Positions 1 to 9,175 of a DNA stretch of 64,000 nucleotides are shown in pieces; within the stretch, counting starts at the first letter, position 1; each line of letters starts with the position of its first letter. The position numbers and the translations under genes are program-made. The stretch is from Spirochaetaceae bacterium. Its GTDB lineage: Bacteria > Myxococcota_A > UBA9160 > UBA4427. The notes beneath the pieces are model-generated. The model made no database searches. It saw only the letters and a list, made by a program, of their open reading frames with translations, and was not told where the DNA came from. The stretch is from NCBI GenBank assembly GCA_020632655.1, contig JACKFD010000003.1, positions 124,001 through 188,000 of the forward strand, in the 5' to 3' direction.

Positions 1-819
1 AGCGTGCCGATCGCGGGCATCGCGGGGGATCAGCAGGCGGCGCTCTTCGGGCAGGGCTGCGTGCGCGAGGGCCTCGCGAAGAACACCTACGGCACGGGCT
101 GCTTCCTGCTCATGAATACGGGCAGCGAGGCGCCGCGTTCCCAGGCGGGGCTGGTCACGACGGTGGCCTGGCGGCGGGGGGGGCGTCTCGAGTACGCGCT
201 CGAGGGCTCGATCTTCGTCGCGGGCTCGGCCGTGCAGTGGCTGCGCGACGGGCTCGGGGTGGTGACCCACGCGCAGGAGACGGAGGCGCTCGCGCGCAGC
301 GTGCCCGACACGGACGGGGTCTACCTCGTGCCGGCCTTCGTCGGACTCGGCGCGCCCTATTGGGACGAGGCGGCGCGCGGGACGATCGTCGGGCTGACGC
401 GCGGGACGACCCGTGCACACCTCGTCCGCGCGACCCTCGAGTCGATCGCGTTCCAGACCCGGGACGTGATGGACGCCATGCGCGTCGACTCGGGCATCGT
501 GCCCGAGCAGCTGCGCGTCGACGGCGGCGCCTGCGAGAACGACTTCCTGATGCAGTTCCAGGCGGACGTGCTGGGCATCCCCGTAGAGCGGCCGGCCATG
601 CTCGAAGCGACGGCGCTCGGGGCGGCGGCGCTGGCGGGGCTCGGGGTGGGGCTCTGGCGCGACCGGTCCGAGCTCGACGCCCGGCTGGGCGCGCCCACGG
701 TCTTCGCACCCCGGATGTCCGCCGACGATCGAGAGCGCCGATACCGCACGTGGCAAAGGGCCGTCGAGCGGTCCCGCGCCTGGGCCGTCGACGACGAAAC
801 CACCGGAGCGTCGGCATGA
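1..819 (+). CDS. glpK: Glycerol kinase, C-terminal part (5' end outside window)
   Basis: Glycerol kinase phosphorylates glycerol to sn-glycerol 3-phosphate with ATP in the cytoplasm. About 272 residues are visible and the frame is open to the first base, so roughly the N-terminal half is missing. The second FGGY-kinase domain is clear: a GDQQAALFGQ stretch near the start, then the nucleotide-binding NTYGTGCFLLMNTG segment that is diagnostic for glycerol kinases, and later RVDGGACENDFLMQFQAD. The TGA stop overlaps the ATG of the next gene (ATGA), so the two are probably translationally coupled and serve glycerol and glycerophosphodiester use together. Family identity is secure; the missing part cannot be judged. 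Confidence 0.95.
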   Translation, partial: SVPIAGIAGDQQAALFGQGCVREGLAKNTYGTGCFLLMNTGSEAPRSQAGLVTTVAWRRGGRLEYALEGSIFVAGSAVQWLRDGLGVVTHAQETEALARSVPDTDGVYLVPAFVGLGAPYWDEAARGTIVGLTRGTTRAHLVRATLESIAFQTRDVMDAMRVDSGIVPEQLRVDGGACENDFLMQFQADVLGIPVERPAMLEATALGAAALAGLGVGLWRDRSELDARLGAPTVFAPRMSADDRERRYRTWQRAVERSRAWAVDDETTGASA

Positions 820-1577
820 CGACCCTCGCCCCCTTCCCGCGCCCGCTCGTCATCGCCCATCGCGGCGCCTCGGGCGATCGCCCCGAGAACACCTTCCCCG
901 CCTTCGCGCTCGCCGTCGAGCAGGGCGCCGACATGATCGAGACCGACCTGCATCGCACGCGGGACGGCGTGATCGTGATCCACCACGATGCCGAGCTGGC
1001 GCGCCTCGGCCGGGCGGGGGAGATCGGCGACTACACGGCGGCGGAGCTGTCGGTGCTGAACGCGGCGCCGGGCGAGGCGGTCGTCGAGCCGATTCCGACG
1101 CTGCCGGAGCTGCTCGATCGCTTCGGCGAACGGATCGAGTGGAACCTGGAGATCAAGGTCGGGACGCGCGAGGCGTACGCGGGGATCGAGCGGGCCGCGC
1201 TGCGCGAGGTGGCGTCGCGATCCCTGCTCTCGCGCATGCTCTTCTCGAGCTTCGACGATGGGGTGCTCGAAAGGGTGCGCGCCGAGAGCGAGGCGGCTCG
1301 GGTGGCCGTGCTGGTCTCCCCGAGGGCTCCGCGTCGGATCCTGGAGCGGGCGGCGGCGGTCCGTGCGGAAGCGATCCATCCCCACGTCTCGCTGGTCGAC
1401 GAGCGACTCGTCCGCGAGGCACACGACGCGGGCCTGCGGGTCTACCCGTACACGGCGAACAGCCGTCGGGACATGCTGCGGCTGCTCGCCTGCCGGGTCG
1501 ACGGACTGATCACGAACCATCCGGACCGGCTGCTCGGGCTCGTCTCCGAGTCGCAGATGGGGCCCGCAAGCGCGTGA
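816..1577 (+). CDS. ugpQ: Glycerophosphodiester phosphodiesterase
   Basis: This 253-residue protein should hydrolyse glycerophosphodiesters from lipid head groups to glycerol 3-phosphate plus an alcohol. It is a compact cytoplasmic GDPD TIM barrel without a signal peptide. Visible active-site elements are HRGASGDRPENT (His15, Glu24), the metal-binding ETDLHRTRD (Glu42, Asp44) and IVIHHD with the second catalytic His57; WNLEIK and DGLITNHPD near the end also fit. The start at 816 is set by the 4-base ATGA overlap with glpK and by the HRGA motif lying 14 residues in. Pairing with glycerol kinase makes sense because both feed the glycerol 3-phosphate pool. Confidence 0.93.
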   Translation: MTTLAPFPRPLVIAHRGASGDRPENTFPAFALAVEQGADMIETDLHRTRDGVIVIHHDAELARLGRAGEIGDYTAAELSVLNAAPGEAVVEPIPTLPELLDRFGERIEWNLEIKVGTREAYAGIERAALREVASRSLLSRMLFSSFDDGVLERVRAESEAARVAVLVSPRAPRRILERAAAVRAEAIHPHVSLVDERLVREAHDAGLRVYPYTANSRRDMLRLLACRVDGLITNHPDRLLGLVSESQMGPASA

Positions 1578-1617
1578 TGCAACAGCGGTTGCCACGCCGT
1601 GCTGCAGGTGACACCGG

Positions 1618-1646
1618 TTGACTTTCACGGGTCCTTGGCATAGCGT
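1618..1646 (+). promoter_or_regulatory. Possible sigma-70 promoter for gltBD
   Basis: A TTGACT hexamer at 1618-1623 is followed after 17 bases by TAGCGT at 1641-1646. The -35 box is good and the -10 box weak (3 of 6). It lies in the only sizeable gap upstream of gltB and would give a transcript with a leader of about 430 bases. The assignment rests on pattern alone. Confidence 0.3.
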
Positions 1647-2078
1647 CGCAGGTTCGAAAAACGTTGGACCCGCGGTGACTTAGCACTCCGTGGGGCGACC
1701 CCCCGACGAAGCGACCGGACTCCGGACTCGCGTGACCGCCCGGAATCGGGCCGGCCAGACCTGGGAAATCCCGGGATCGGCGGCTCGAAGGCGCGGGCGA
1801 GGGCACGGAAGGGCGAGGAGCCGGCACGCACTGCGGTGGGTCGACCCCCATCGTCTCGAATCGATCGAGCGCACAGTCCGAGAGCCCATCGACCCCCTGA
1901 CTCGAGCCGCGCAAGGCGGCGCCGCGCCGGGCCGGTCCTGGGGATCCCGGGCCTGCGTCGGCGGAACGAGCCGAGGGAGCCAGGAGTCCACCGCGAGTCC
2001 CGCCGAGACCCGGGCGGGCCCTTGCGATTCGCAGCCCGTCCGAGCCCCGGCGCCGAAAGAAGGCCGGAAGCGCGAACC
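1647..2078 (+). other. Long untranslated leader before gltB
   Basis: About 430 GC-rich bases lie between the possible promoter and the gltB start. No frame here resembles a protein. Several short inverted repeats are visible, for instance around 1740-1790 with CCCGGAATCGGGCCGG and CCTGGGAAATCCCGGG, so the RNA could fold. I do not recognise any known riboswitch class. A ribosome binding site (AGG and GGAAG at 2061-2070) sits just before the gltB ATG. Confidence 0.4.
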
Positions 2079-5000
2079 ATGCGATACGGACTGCCGCCCA
2101 AGCAGGGCCTCTACGATCCCTCCCTCGAGCACGACGCGTGTGGCATCGGCTTCGTCGCCGATCTCAAACGGCCCGCGAGCCATGGGATCATCGAGAAGGC
2201 GACGGAGGTGCTCTGCCGCCTGACCCACCGCGGGGCCGCTGGCTCCGACGAGGCGACGGGCGACGGCGCCGGGATGCTGATCCAGAAGCCGGATCGCTTC
2301 CTGCGGAAGGTGGCGGATGCGGCGGGCTTCGGGCTCCCCGATCGCGGCCGATACGCCTCCGCGCTGGTCTTCCTCTCGACCGACGCCGCTGAGCAGCGAG
2401 CGCAGGTCGAGGTCGTCGAGCAGGTCGTCGCGGCCGAGGGACAGTCGCTGCTCGGCTGGCGCGAGGTGCCGACCGACCCGGACACGATCGGTCGGATCGC
2501 GCGCTCCGGCATGCCCGCCTTCCGACAGGTCTTCATCGCCGCCTCGGACGACCTCGATCAGCCGGCCTTCGAGCGCAAGCTCTACGTGATCCGCCGCCTG
2601 ATCGAGAATCGCATCGATGCGATGGCCGGCGGGAAGGGCACCTCCTTCCACATCCCGAGCCTCTCTTCCAAGACCTTCCTCTACAAGGGCATGTTCCTGG
2701 CGCACCAGACGCCGGCCTTCTTCCCGGACCTGCAGGATCCGGACATGGAGACCCGGATCGCGCTCGTCCACCAGCGCTACAGCACGAACACCTTCCCGAC
2801 CTGGGAGCTGGCTCAGCCCTTCCGCTACCTCGCCCACAACGGCGAGATCAACACGATCCGAGGCAACCAGAACTGGTTCAACGCGCGCGAGGGCACGCTC
2901 AAGAGCCAGCTCTTCGGCGACGACCTGAAGAAGCTCTTCCCGGTCATGCGCGAGGGGTCGAGCGACTCGGCGCGCTTCGACAACGCGCTCGAGTTCCTGC
3001 ACCTGACGGGGCGGGATCTCGCCGAGTCGATGCTGATGATGATTCCGGAGGCCTGGGAGAACCAGGACGGGATGAACCCGGATCGGCGTGCCTACTACGA
3101 GTACCACTCGTGCATGATGGAGCCCTGGGACGGCCCGGCCTCCATGTGCTTCTCGAACGGCGACGGCGTGGGCGCCGTGCTCGACCGCAACGGGCTCCGC
3201 CCGTCGCGCTACGTGCTGACCCGCGACGGGCTGCTCGTGATGGGATCCGAGGTCGGCACCCTGCCGATCGCGCCCGAGGAGATCGTCCGCAAGGGCCGCC
3301 TCGAGCCGGGCCGCATCTTCTACGCGGACCTCGAAGCGGGGCGCATCGTCGGCGATGCGGAGCTCAAGGACCGCTACATCACGAAGCATCCCTACCGCAC
3401 GTGGGTCGAGACGAATCGGGTGGAGCTCGGCGACCTCGGCCGGGTCGAGGCGGTCCACAAGCCCAACCCCGAGATCCGGCTCTCGCTCCAGCAGGCCTTC
3501 GGCTACACGCTCGAGGACCTGCGCTTCCTGATCGCGCCCATGGCGGCGAACGGCAAGGAGGCGCTCGGGTCGATGGGTGAGGACGCAGCGCTCGCGTGTC
3601 TCTCGGACAAGCCGCGGCTGCTCTTCCAATACTTCAAGCAGAACTTCGCGCAGGTGACGAACCCGGCGATCGACTCGATCCGCGAGCGCCCCGTCATGAC
3701 GCTCGACTCGACGCTCGGCTACGAGCGGAACCTGCTCGAGGAGACGCCCGAGCACGCGCGGCTGCTGCGGCTGCACAGGCCGGTGCTCCGCGACCGCGAG
3801 CTCGAGGCGATCCGCCAGATCGACGAGCCCGGCTTCAAGGCCGTGACGCTGCCGATGCTCTTCAAGGTCGCGGAGGGGGGCGATGGCCTGCGGGCCGCGC
3901 TCGATCGACTCTGCCGCGAGGCGTCTCAGGCGATCGAGGCCGGTGCCAACATCCTGATCCTGTCGGATCGGGGCGTCGGTCCGGAGCTCGCACCGATTCC
4001 GTCGCTGCTCGCGACGGGCGCCGTGCACCACCATCTGATCCGGGAGAACTCGCGCACGCGGTGCGGTCTCGTCGTGGAGACGGGCGAGGCGCGTGAGGTG
4101 GCGCATTTCGCGCTGCTCGTCGGCTACGGCGCGGGCGCGATCAATCCGTACCTGGCCTTCGAGACGGTGCACGACCTGATCGACCAGGGCGCCTACGTCC
4201 CGGGCGATCTCGACTACGAGACGGCCGAGGAGAACTACCTCCACGCGGTCGACCTCGGCCTGCTCAAGATCTTCGCCAAGATGGGCATCTCGACCCTGCA
4301 GAGCTATCGGGGCGCGCAGATCTTCGAGGCGGTCGGTCTCGGGCGCGAGGTCGTCGATCTCGCCTTCGTCGGGACGCATTCCCGGATCGCGGGCGTCGGA
4401 CTCGACGTGCTCGCGCGAGAGGTCGAGATGCGCCACGACCGGGGCTTCCCGGGCGAGGAGTACGAGTACCCGGAGCTCGATCCGGGCGGCCTCTACCAGT
4501 GGCGCCTGCGAGGCGAGCAGCACACGTTCAACCCCGAGTCGGTTGCGAAGCTCCAGCACGCCGTGCGGCAGGAGAGCTGGAAGAGCTTCGAGGAGTACAC
4601 CAAGGCGGCGGATGACGACGCCGTACGGATGCGTACGCTGCGGGGTCTGCTCGAGTTCAAGTTCGATCGGGACCCGGTCCCGCTCGAGGAGGTCGAGCCC
4701 GCAGCGGACATCGTCACGCGCTTCTGCACGGGCGCCATGTCCTACGGCTCGATCTCGGCCGAGGCGCACGAGACGCTCGCGATCGCCATGAACCGCATCG
4801 GCGGTCGCAGCAACACGGGCGAGGGCGGTGAGGATCCGAAGCGCTGGACGCCGGACGCGAACGGTGACAGCCGGCGCAGCAAGATCAAGCAGGTCGCGTC
4901 GGGCCGCTTCGGCGTGACCAGCGCCTATCTCGTCAACTCCGACGAGATGCAGATCAAGATCGCCCAGGGCGCCAAGCCCGGGGAGGGCGGCGAGCTCCCG

Positions 5001-6590
5001 GGCCACAAGGTCGACGAGATCATCGCGGCGACGCGCTACTCGACACCCGGTGTGGGCCTCACGTCCCCGCCCCCGCACCACGACATCTACTCGATCGAGG
5101 ACCTGTCGCAGCTGATCCACGACCTGAAGAACGCCAATCGCTACGCGAACGTGAGCGTGAAGCTCGTCTCCGAGACGGGCGTCGGCACGATTGCGGCGGG
5201 TGTGTCGAAGGGCAAGGCGGACGGCGTGCTCATCTCGGGTCACGACGGGGGAACGGGTGCGTCGGCGCTGACCTCCATCAAGAACGCGGGCTGTCCCTGG
5301 GAGATCGGACTCTCCGAGACCCAGCAGACGCTCGTGCTCAACGACCTGCGCGGCCGGATCCGACTCCAGGTGGACGGCGGGTTCAAGACGGGGCGCGACG
5401 TCGTGATCGGCGCGCTGCTCGGGGCCGACGAGTTCGGCTTCGCGACGGCGCCGCTCGTCGCGATGGGCTGCATCCTGATGCGCGTCTGCCACCTGAATAC
5501 CTGCCCCGTCGGTATCGCGACCCAGCGCCCCGAGCTCCGCAAGCGCTTCACGGGGCAGCCCGAGCACGTGACGCGATTCCTCTTCTTCGTCGCGGAGCAG
5601 GCGCGCCAGATCATGGCCAAGCTCGGCTATCGCACCTTCGACGAGATGATCGGGCACTCCGATCGGCTCCAGATGCGCAAGTCGATCAACCATTGGAAGG
5701 CCTCCCACATCGACCTGTCGGACCTGCTCTACCGGCCCGACCTGCCCCACGCACTGCACCACGTGGACAAGCAGGACCACGGCCTCGACAAGGCGCTCGA
5801 CATGAAGCTCCTCGAGCTGGCCGCGCCGGCGCTCGAACGGGGCGAGGCCGTGCGGATCGAGCTGCCCGTGGAGAACGTCAACCGGACGGTCGGCACGATC
5901 CTGGGGTCCGAGGTCTCGCGGAAATACGGTCTCGAGGCGCTGCCGGACGGCACGATCGAGATCGAGCTGAAGGGCTCGGCGGGCCAGAGCCTCGGCGCCT
6001 GGCTGCCGAAGGGCATCCAGATCCGCGTCGAAGGCGACGCCAACGACTACGCGGGCAAGGGGCTCTCCGGCGGTCGTGTGATCGTCCGCGCGTCGGCTTC
6101 GTCGACCTTCGAGCCGACCGAGAACATCATCGCCGGCAACGTGCTGCTCTACGGGGCGACGGGCGGTGAGGCGTTCTTCCAGGGCCTCGTCGGCGAGCGA
6201 TTCTGCGTTCGCAACTCGGGCGCGCATGCGGTCGTCGAGGGCGTGGGCGAGCACGGCTGCGAGTACATGACCGGTGGTCGGGCGATCATCCTCGGTCCGA
6301 CGGGGCTGAACTTCGCCGCGGGCATGAGCGGTGGGATCGCCTACGTGCTCGACGAGGATGGCGAGTTCCCGAGCCGGCTGAATCCGCTTGCCGACGTGGA
6401 TCTCGATCCGCTCGGACCCGACGACGTCGAGTACGTCCAGAAGATGCTGCGCAAGCACTTCGACTACACGCGAAGCAAGCGAGCCGACGACATCCTGCGC
6501 AAGTGGGACACCTTCGCGCCCAAGTTCGTGAAGGTCTTCCCGCAGGAGTACCGTGCGGCGCTCGAGAAGATGGCCGAGAAGGACGCGTAG
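2079..6590 (+). CDS. gltB: Glutamate synthase (NADPH), large subunit
   Basis: The 1503-residue large subunit takes the amide nitrogen of glutamine and builds glutamate on 2-oxoglutarate. The start at 2079 has a GGAAG site 8 bases upstream and places the invariant cysteine at residue 21 in HDACGIGF; the short propeptide before it is normally removed so that this Cys becomes the N-terminal glutaminase nucleophile. The class II amidotransferase domain covers about residues 21-430, followed by the central and FMN-binding synthase domains. The 3Fe-4S cysteines are Cys1131, Cys1137 and Cys1142 in the GCILMRVCHLNTCPVGIATQ segment. The C-terminal beta-helix (GXGXG-type repeats) completes a normal-length protein. 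gltD follows directly, so the two subunits are co-expressed. Confidence 0.98.
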   Translation: MRYGLPPKQGLYDPSLEHDACGIGFVADLKRPASHGIIEKATEVLCRLTHRGAAGSDEATGDGAGMLIQKPDRFLRKVADAAGFGLPDRGRYASALVFLSTDAAEQRAQVEVVEQVVAAEGQSLLGWREVPTDPDTIGRIARSGMPAFRQVFIAASDDLDQPAFERKLYVIRRLIENRIDAMAGGKGTSFHIPSLSSKTFLYKGMFLAHQTPAFFPDLQDPDMETRIALVHQRYSTNTFPTWELAQPFRYLAHNGEINTIRGNQNWFNAREGTLKSQLFGDDLKKLFPVMREGSSDSARFDNALEFLHLTGRDLAESMLMMIPEAWENQDGMNPDRRAYYEYHSCMMEPWDGPASMCFSNGDGVGAVLDRNGLRPSRYVLTRDGLLVMGSEVGTLPIAPEEIVRKGRLEPGRIFYADLEAGRIVGDAELKDRYITKHPYRTWVETNRVELGDLGRVEAVHKPNPEIRLSLQQAFGYTLEDLRFLIAPMAANGKEALGSMGEDAALACLSDKPRLLFQYFKQNFAQVTNPAIDSIRERPVMTLDSTLGYERNLLEETPEHARLLRLHRPVLRDRELEAIRQIDEPGFKAVTLPMLFKVAEGGDGLRAALDRLCREASQAIEAGANILILSDRGVGPELAPIPSLLATGAVHHHLIRENSRTRCGLVVETGEAREVAHFALLVGYGAGAINPYLAFETVHDLIDQGAYVPGDLDYETAEENYLHAVDLGLLKIFAKMGISTLQSYRGAQIFEAVGLGREVVDLAFVGTHSRIAGVGLDVLAREVEMRHDRGFPGEEYEYPELDPGGLYQWRLRGEQHTFNPESVAKLQHAVRQESWKSFEEYTKAADDDAVRMRTLRGLLEFKFDRDPVPLEEVEPAADIVTRFCTGAMSYGSISAEAHETLAIAMNRIGGRSNTGEGGEDPKRWTPDANGDSRRSKIKQVASGRFGVTSAYLVNSDEMQIKIAQGAKPGEGGELPGHKVDEIIAATRYSTPGVGLTSPPPHHDIYSIEDLSQLIHDLKNANRYANVSVKLVSETGVGTIAAGVSKGKADGVLISGHDGGTGASALTSIKNAGCPWEIGLSETQQTLVLNDLRGRIRLQVDGGFKTGRDVVIGALLGADEFGFATAPLVAMGCILMRVCHLNTCPVGIATQRPELRKRFTGQPEHVTRFLFFVAEQARQIMAKLGYRTFDEMIGHSDRLQMRKSINHWKASHIDLSDLLYRPDLPHALHHVDKQDHGLDKALDMKLLELAAPALERGEAVRIELPVENVNRTVGTILGSEVSRKYGLEALPDGTIEIELKGSAGQSLGAWLPKGIQIRVEGDANDYAGKGLSGGRVIVRASASSTFEPTENIIAGNVLLYGATGGEAFFQGLVGERFCVRNSGAHAVVEGVGEHGCEYMTGGRAIILGPTGLNFAAGMSGGIAYVLDEDGEFPSRLNPLADVDLDPLGPDDVEYVQKMLRKHFDYTRSKRADDILRKWDTFAPKFVKVFPQEYRAALEKMAEKDA

Positions 6591-8081
6591 ATGGCGAAGC
6601 CCACCGGATTCCTGGAGACGAAGCGCAAGAACGCGGGGTATCGGCCCGTCGCAGAGCGCCTCAAGGACTACAAGCAGGTCATGCTGCCGATCCCGGACGA
6701 GGATCTGCGGCAGCAGGCATCGCGGTGCATGGACTGCGGTGTCCCGTTCTGCAGCTATCCGAACAGCGGTCGGGGCGGCTGTCCGCTCGGGAACATCATT
6801 CCCGACTGGAACGACCTCGTCTACCGGGGGAAGTGGGAAGAGGCGATCGCCCGCCTGCACTCGACGAACAACTTCCCGGAGTTCACGGGCTCGATCTGCC
6901 CGGCCCCCTGCGAGGCCGGCTGCGTGCTCGGGATCAACGACGATCCGGTCACGATCAAGAACATCGAGTTCAAGATCGTCAGCCGAGGCTGGGAGGAGGG
7001 ATTCATCAAGCCCGTCGCGCCGCAGAAGCGGACGGGACGCTCCGTCGCGATCGTGGGGTCCGGGCCGGCCGGTCTCGCGGCGGCCCAGCAGCTCTGCCGG
7101 GCGGGTCATACGGTGACCGTCTTCGAGAAGAGCGATCGGATCGGCGGCCTGCTCCGCTACGGCATCCCCGAGTTCAAGATGGAGAAGTGGATCATCGATC
7201 GCCGCCTCGATCAGATGAAGGAGGAGGGCGTCTCCTTCCAGACGGGCGTGCAGGTCGGCAAGGACCTGTCGGCGGCGGATCTGCGCAAGAACTTCGACGC
7301 CGTGCTGCTCTGCATGGGGGCCGAGCAGCCGCGGGATCTGCCCGTCGAGGGGCGGGATCTGGCGGGCGTCCACTTCGCGATGGAGTTCCTGCCCCAGGCG
7401 ACCAAGCGGGTTCACGGCGACCAGCTGCCGCCCGAGGACGACATCCTGGCGACGGGCAAGCGGGTGGTGGTGCTCGGCGGCGGTGATACCGGATCGGACT
7501 GTGTGGGGACGAGCCATCGCCAAGGCGCCGTCTCGGTCACCTCGATCGAGCTGTTGGAGGAGCCGCCGCACGGCCGGAATCCTGCGACGCCCTGGCCGAT
7601 GTGGCCGTTGATCGCACGGGGCTCGAGCTCGCACGACGAGGGCGGCGAGCGCAGGTTCGCGATGATGACGAAGGCCTTCTCGGGGGAGAACGGCCGCGTG
7701 ACGAAGCTGCACGGTGTCGAGGTGCGCTTCGGAGACCCCGACGAGTCGGGCCGGCCGCAGATGTCGGAGGTGCCCGGGAGCGAGTTCGAGCTCGAGGCGG
7801 ATCTCGTACTGCTCGCGCTGGGCTTCCTCGGACCCGTACGAGACGGCCTGATCGACGACCTGGGGCTCAAGCTCGACCCGCGCGGCAACGTGGAGGCGCG
7901 ACTCGACGACTACCGCACGTCGGAGCCGGGTGTATTCGCCGCCGGTGACTGCCGGCGTGGTCAGAGTCTCGTGGTCTGGGCACTCTGGGAAGGCCGTGAG
8001 GCCGCCCGCGCCGTCGATCGCTACCTGATGGGCGACTCGCGGCTGCAGCCACGCGGCACGCTGGGCAACTTCCCGCTCTGA
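6591..8081 (+). CDS. gltD: Glutamate synthase (NADPH), small subunit
   Basis: The 496-residue beta subunit oxidises NADPH and passes electrons to GltB. The ATG follows the gltB TAG with no gap. Two clusters of cysteines near the N-terminus (Cys46, 49, 54, 64 and Cys103, 107, 111) would bind the two 4Fe-4S centres. An FAD-binding VGSGPAG lies at 155-161, a second dinucleotide fold around VVVLGGGDTGSDCVG, and the C-terminal GVFAAGDCRRGQSLVVWA segment is typical of the family. Length and domain order are normal. The 185 bases that follow, before the next gene, show no clear terminator. Confidence 0.97.
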   Translation: MAKPTGFLETKRKNAGYRPVAERLKDYKQVMLPIPDEDLRQQASRCMDCGVPFCSYPNSGRGGCPLGNIIPDWNDLVYRGKWEEAIARLHSTNNFPEFTGSICPAPCEAGCVLGINDDPVTIKNIEFKIVSRGWEEGFIKPVAPQKRTGRSVAIVGSGPAGLAAAQQLCRAGHTVTVFEKSDRIGGLLRYGIPEFKMEKWIIDRRLDQMKEEGVSFQTGVQVGKDLSAADLRKNFDAVLLCMGAEQPRDLPVEGRDLAGVHFAMEFLPQATKRVHGDQLPPEDDILATGKRVVVLGGGDTGSDCVGTSHRQGAVSVTSIELLEEPPHGRNPATPWPMWPLIARGSSSHDEGGERRFAMMTKAFSGENGRVTKLHGVEVRFGDPDESGRPQMSEVPGSEFELEADLVLLALGFLGPVRDGLIDDLGLKLDPRGNVEARLDDYRTSEPGVFAAGDCRRGQSLVVWALWEGREAARAVDRYLMGDSRLQPRGTLGNFPL

Positions 8082-8266
8082 GGCTTCGGTTGCCCGGCGA
8101 AGGCCGCGTGTGCAGGACGATCCCGCGCGCACGCGCTCGGGCGGTGACGTTCCAGGGCGCTCGCCGGCGGACATCGCTTCGCCAACGTGCGTCGCGTCAC
8201 GCACGCACGTCCTTCGCTGCGTGAAATCTGCGCGCCGCCCGCGGCGGGATCGTGTAGTCTGTCGCC

Positions 8267-8617
8267 ATGGGCATGGGGAGTGATAGCGGGTCCGACGCGT
8301 CTCGAGAGGGACGTTTCGACTTCGCACGACTCGAAGAGTGCGTCGACTTCCTGCTCCGCGAGCACGATCGGCTCTCGAGCGAGCGCGAGGCCCTGCTCGG
8401 CGAGCTGCGCGAGCGCGAGCATCGCCTAACACTGCTCGAAGGCCGCCTGGGTCGGGAGCGGGACCTCAGACGCACCGCGCTCGAGCGGGTGGACAAGATC
8501 CTCGCCTGGCTCGACCAGCTGCGATCTGCGGACTCGCCGAGTGTCCTGCACTCGCTCGTGGAAGACGGCGCCAAGGCGGCCGGCGTGTCGCCGTCCGGCG
8601 CAGGAAGGGCGGAATGA
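8267..8617 (+). CDS. Small coiled-coil protein upstream of zapA (ZapB-like)
   Basis: A 116-residue acidic protein whose middle (about residues 18-85) is one predicted coiled coil rich in Arg, Glu and Leu (for example LREHDRLSSEREALLGEL). It has no signal peptide or membrane segment. Its TGA overlaps the zapA ATG (ATGA), the arrangement seen for small ZapB-like or cell-division coiled-coil genes next to zapA in many proteobacteria. A role in organising the division ring with ZapA is therefore likely by position, not by recognisable sequence. A second ATG at 8273 is an equally possible start; neither has a strong ribosome site. Confidence 0.75.
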   Translation: MGMGSDSGSDASREGRFDFARLEECVDFLLREHDRLSSEREALLGELREREHRLTLLEGRLGRERDLRRTALERVDKILAWLDQLRSADSPSVLHSLVEDGAKAAGVSPSGAGRAE

Positions 8618-9105
8618 GCAAGCCCTCGGTCGGGGTACGGATCGCTGGGCACGACTATCGGATCCGCAGCGACGCGGATCCGGACGCGCTGCGCGAGATC
8701 GCCGGCTACGTGGATCGGGCGATGGCGCGCGTCCGAGCGCAGACCGGAACCGTCGACAGCTTCGACGTCGCCGTGCTGACCTGCCTCAATCTGGCGCGCG
8801 AGATCCTGGCCCTGCACGACCGTCGACTCGATGACGCGGTCGACGCCGAGCGACTGCGTGGTCTGATCGAGCGGGTCGAGTCCGCGCTGGGCTGGGAGGC
8901 GGCCAGCCTCGAGGTCGAGCAGCCCGAGGCGGCACGGGAGTCGGCCGAGCCGCGTCCTGAATCGCCCCGAACCCTCGAGCTTCCGAGCCTCGATTCGCTG
9001 CGCGAGCGCAGCGCGGAGCGGGGCGACGCGGTCGAAGACCCGGGACTCGACGTCGTCGCGCCGCCGGCTCGGGTCGCGGCAGCGGGTCGCGATCGCGCCT
9101 CCTGA
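8614..9105 (+). CDS. zapA: Cell division protein ZapA
   Basis: ZapA binds FtsZ and promotes bundling of its filaments at the division site. Residues 1-95 match the family: an N-terminal VRIAGHDYRIRSDADPDALREIAGYVD segment in two parts (beta hairpin, then helix) and a long helix with the DVAVLTCLNLAREIL core that forms the tetramer. The ATG overlaps the upstream coiled-coil gene by four bases and has AGGAAGG about ten bases before it. The protein has 163 residues, while family members usually have about 100. The extra C-terminal tail is acidic, rich in Glu, Pro and Ser, and looks disordered. Confidence 0.88.
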   Translation: MSKPSVGVRIAGHDYRIRSDADPDALREIAGYVDRAMARVRAQTGTVDSFDVAVLTCLNLAREILALHDRRLDDAVDAERLRGLIERVESALGWEAASLEVEQPEAARESAEPRPESPRTLELPSLDSLRERSAERGDAVEDPGLDVVAPPARVAAAGRDRAS

Positions 9106-9175
9106 GGCCCTGCGTGGAGTCGGGCCCCGCGTATCCGGCCGGGCCGCCGCCGCGAGCGGGGGCGGAGGCCGGTCC

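Noticed and set aside
1680..8432. A 2250-residue open frame on the minus strand opposite gltBD
   Set aside because: It is the mirror of the strongly GC3-biased gltB and gltD genes, is rich in Arg, Leu and Val without any domain, and both sense genes are certain.
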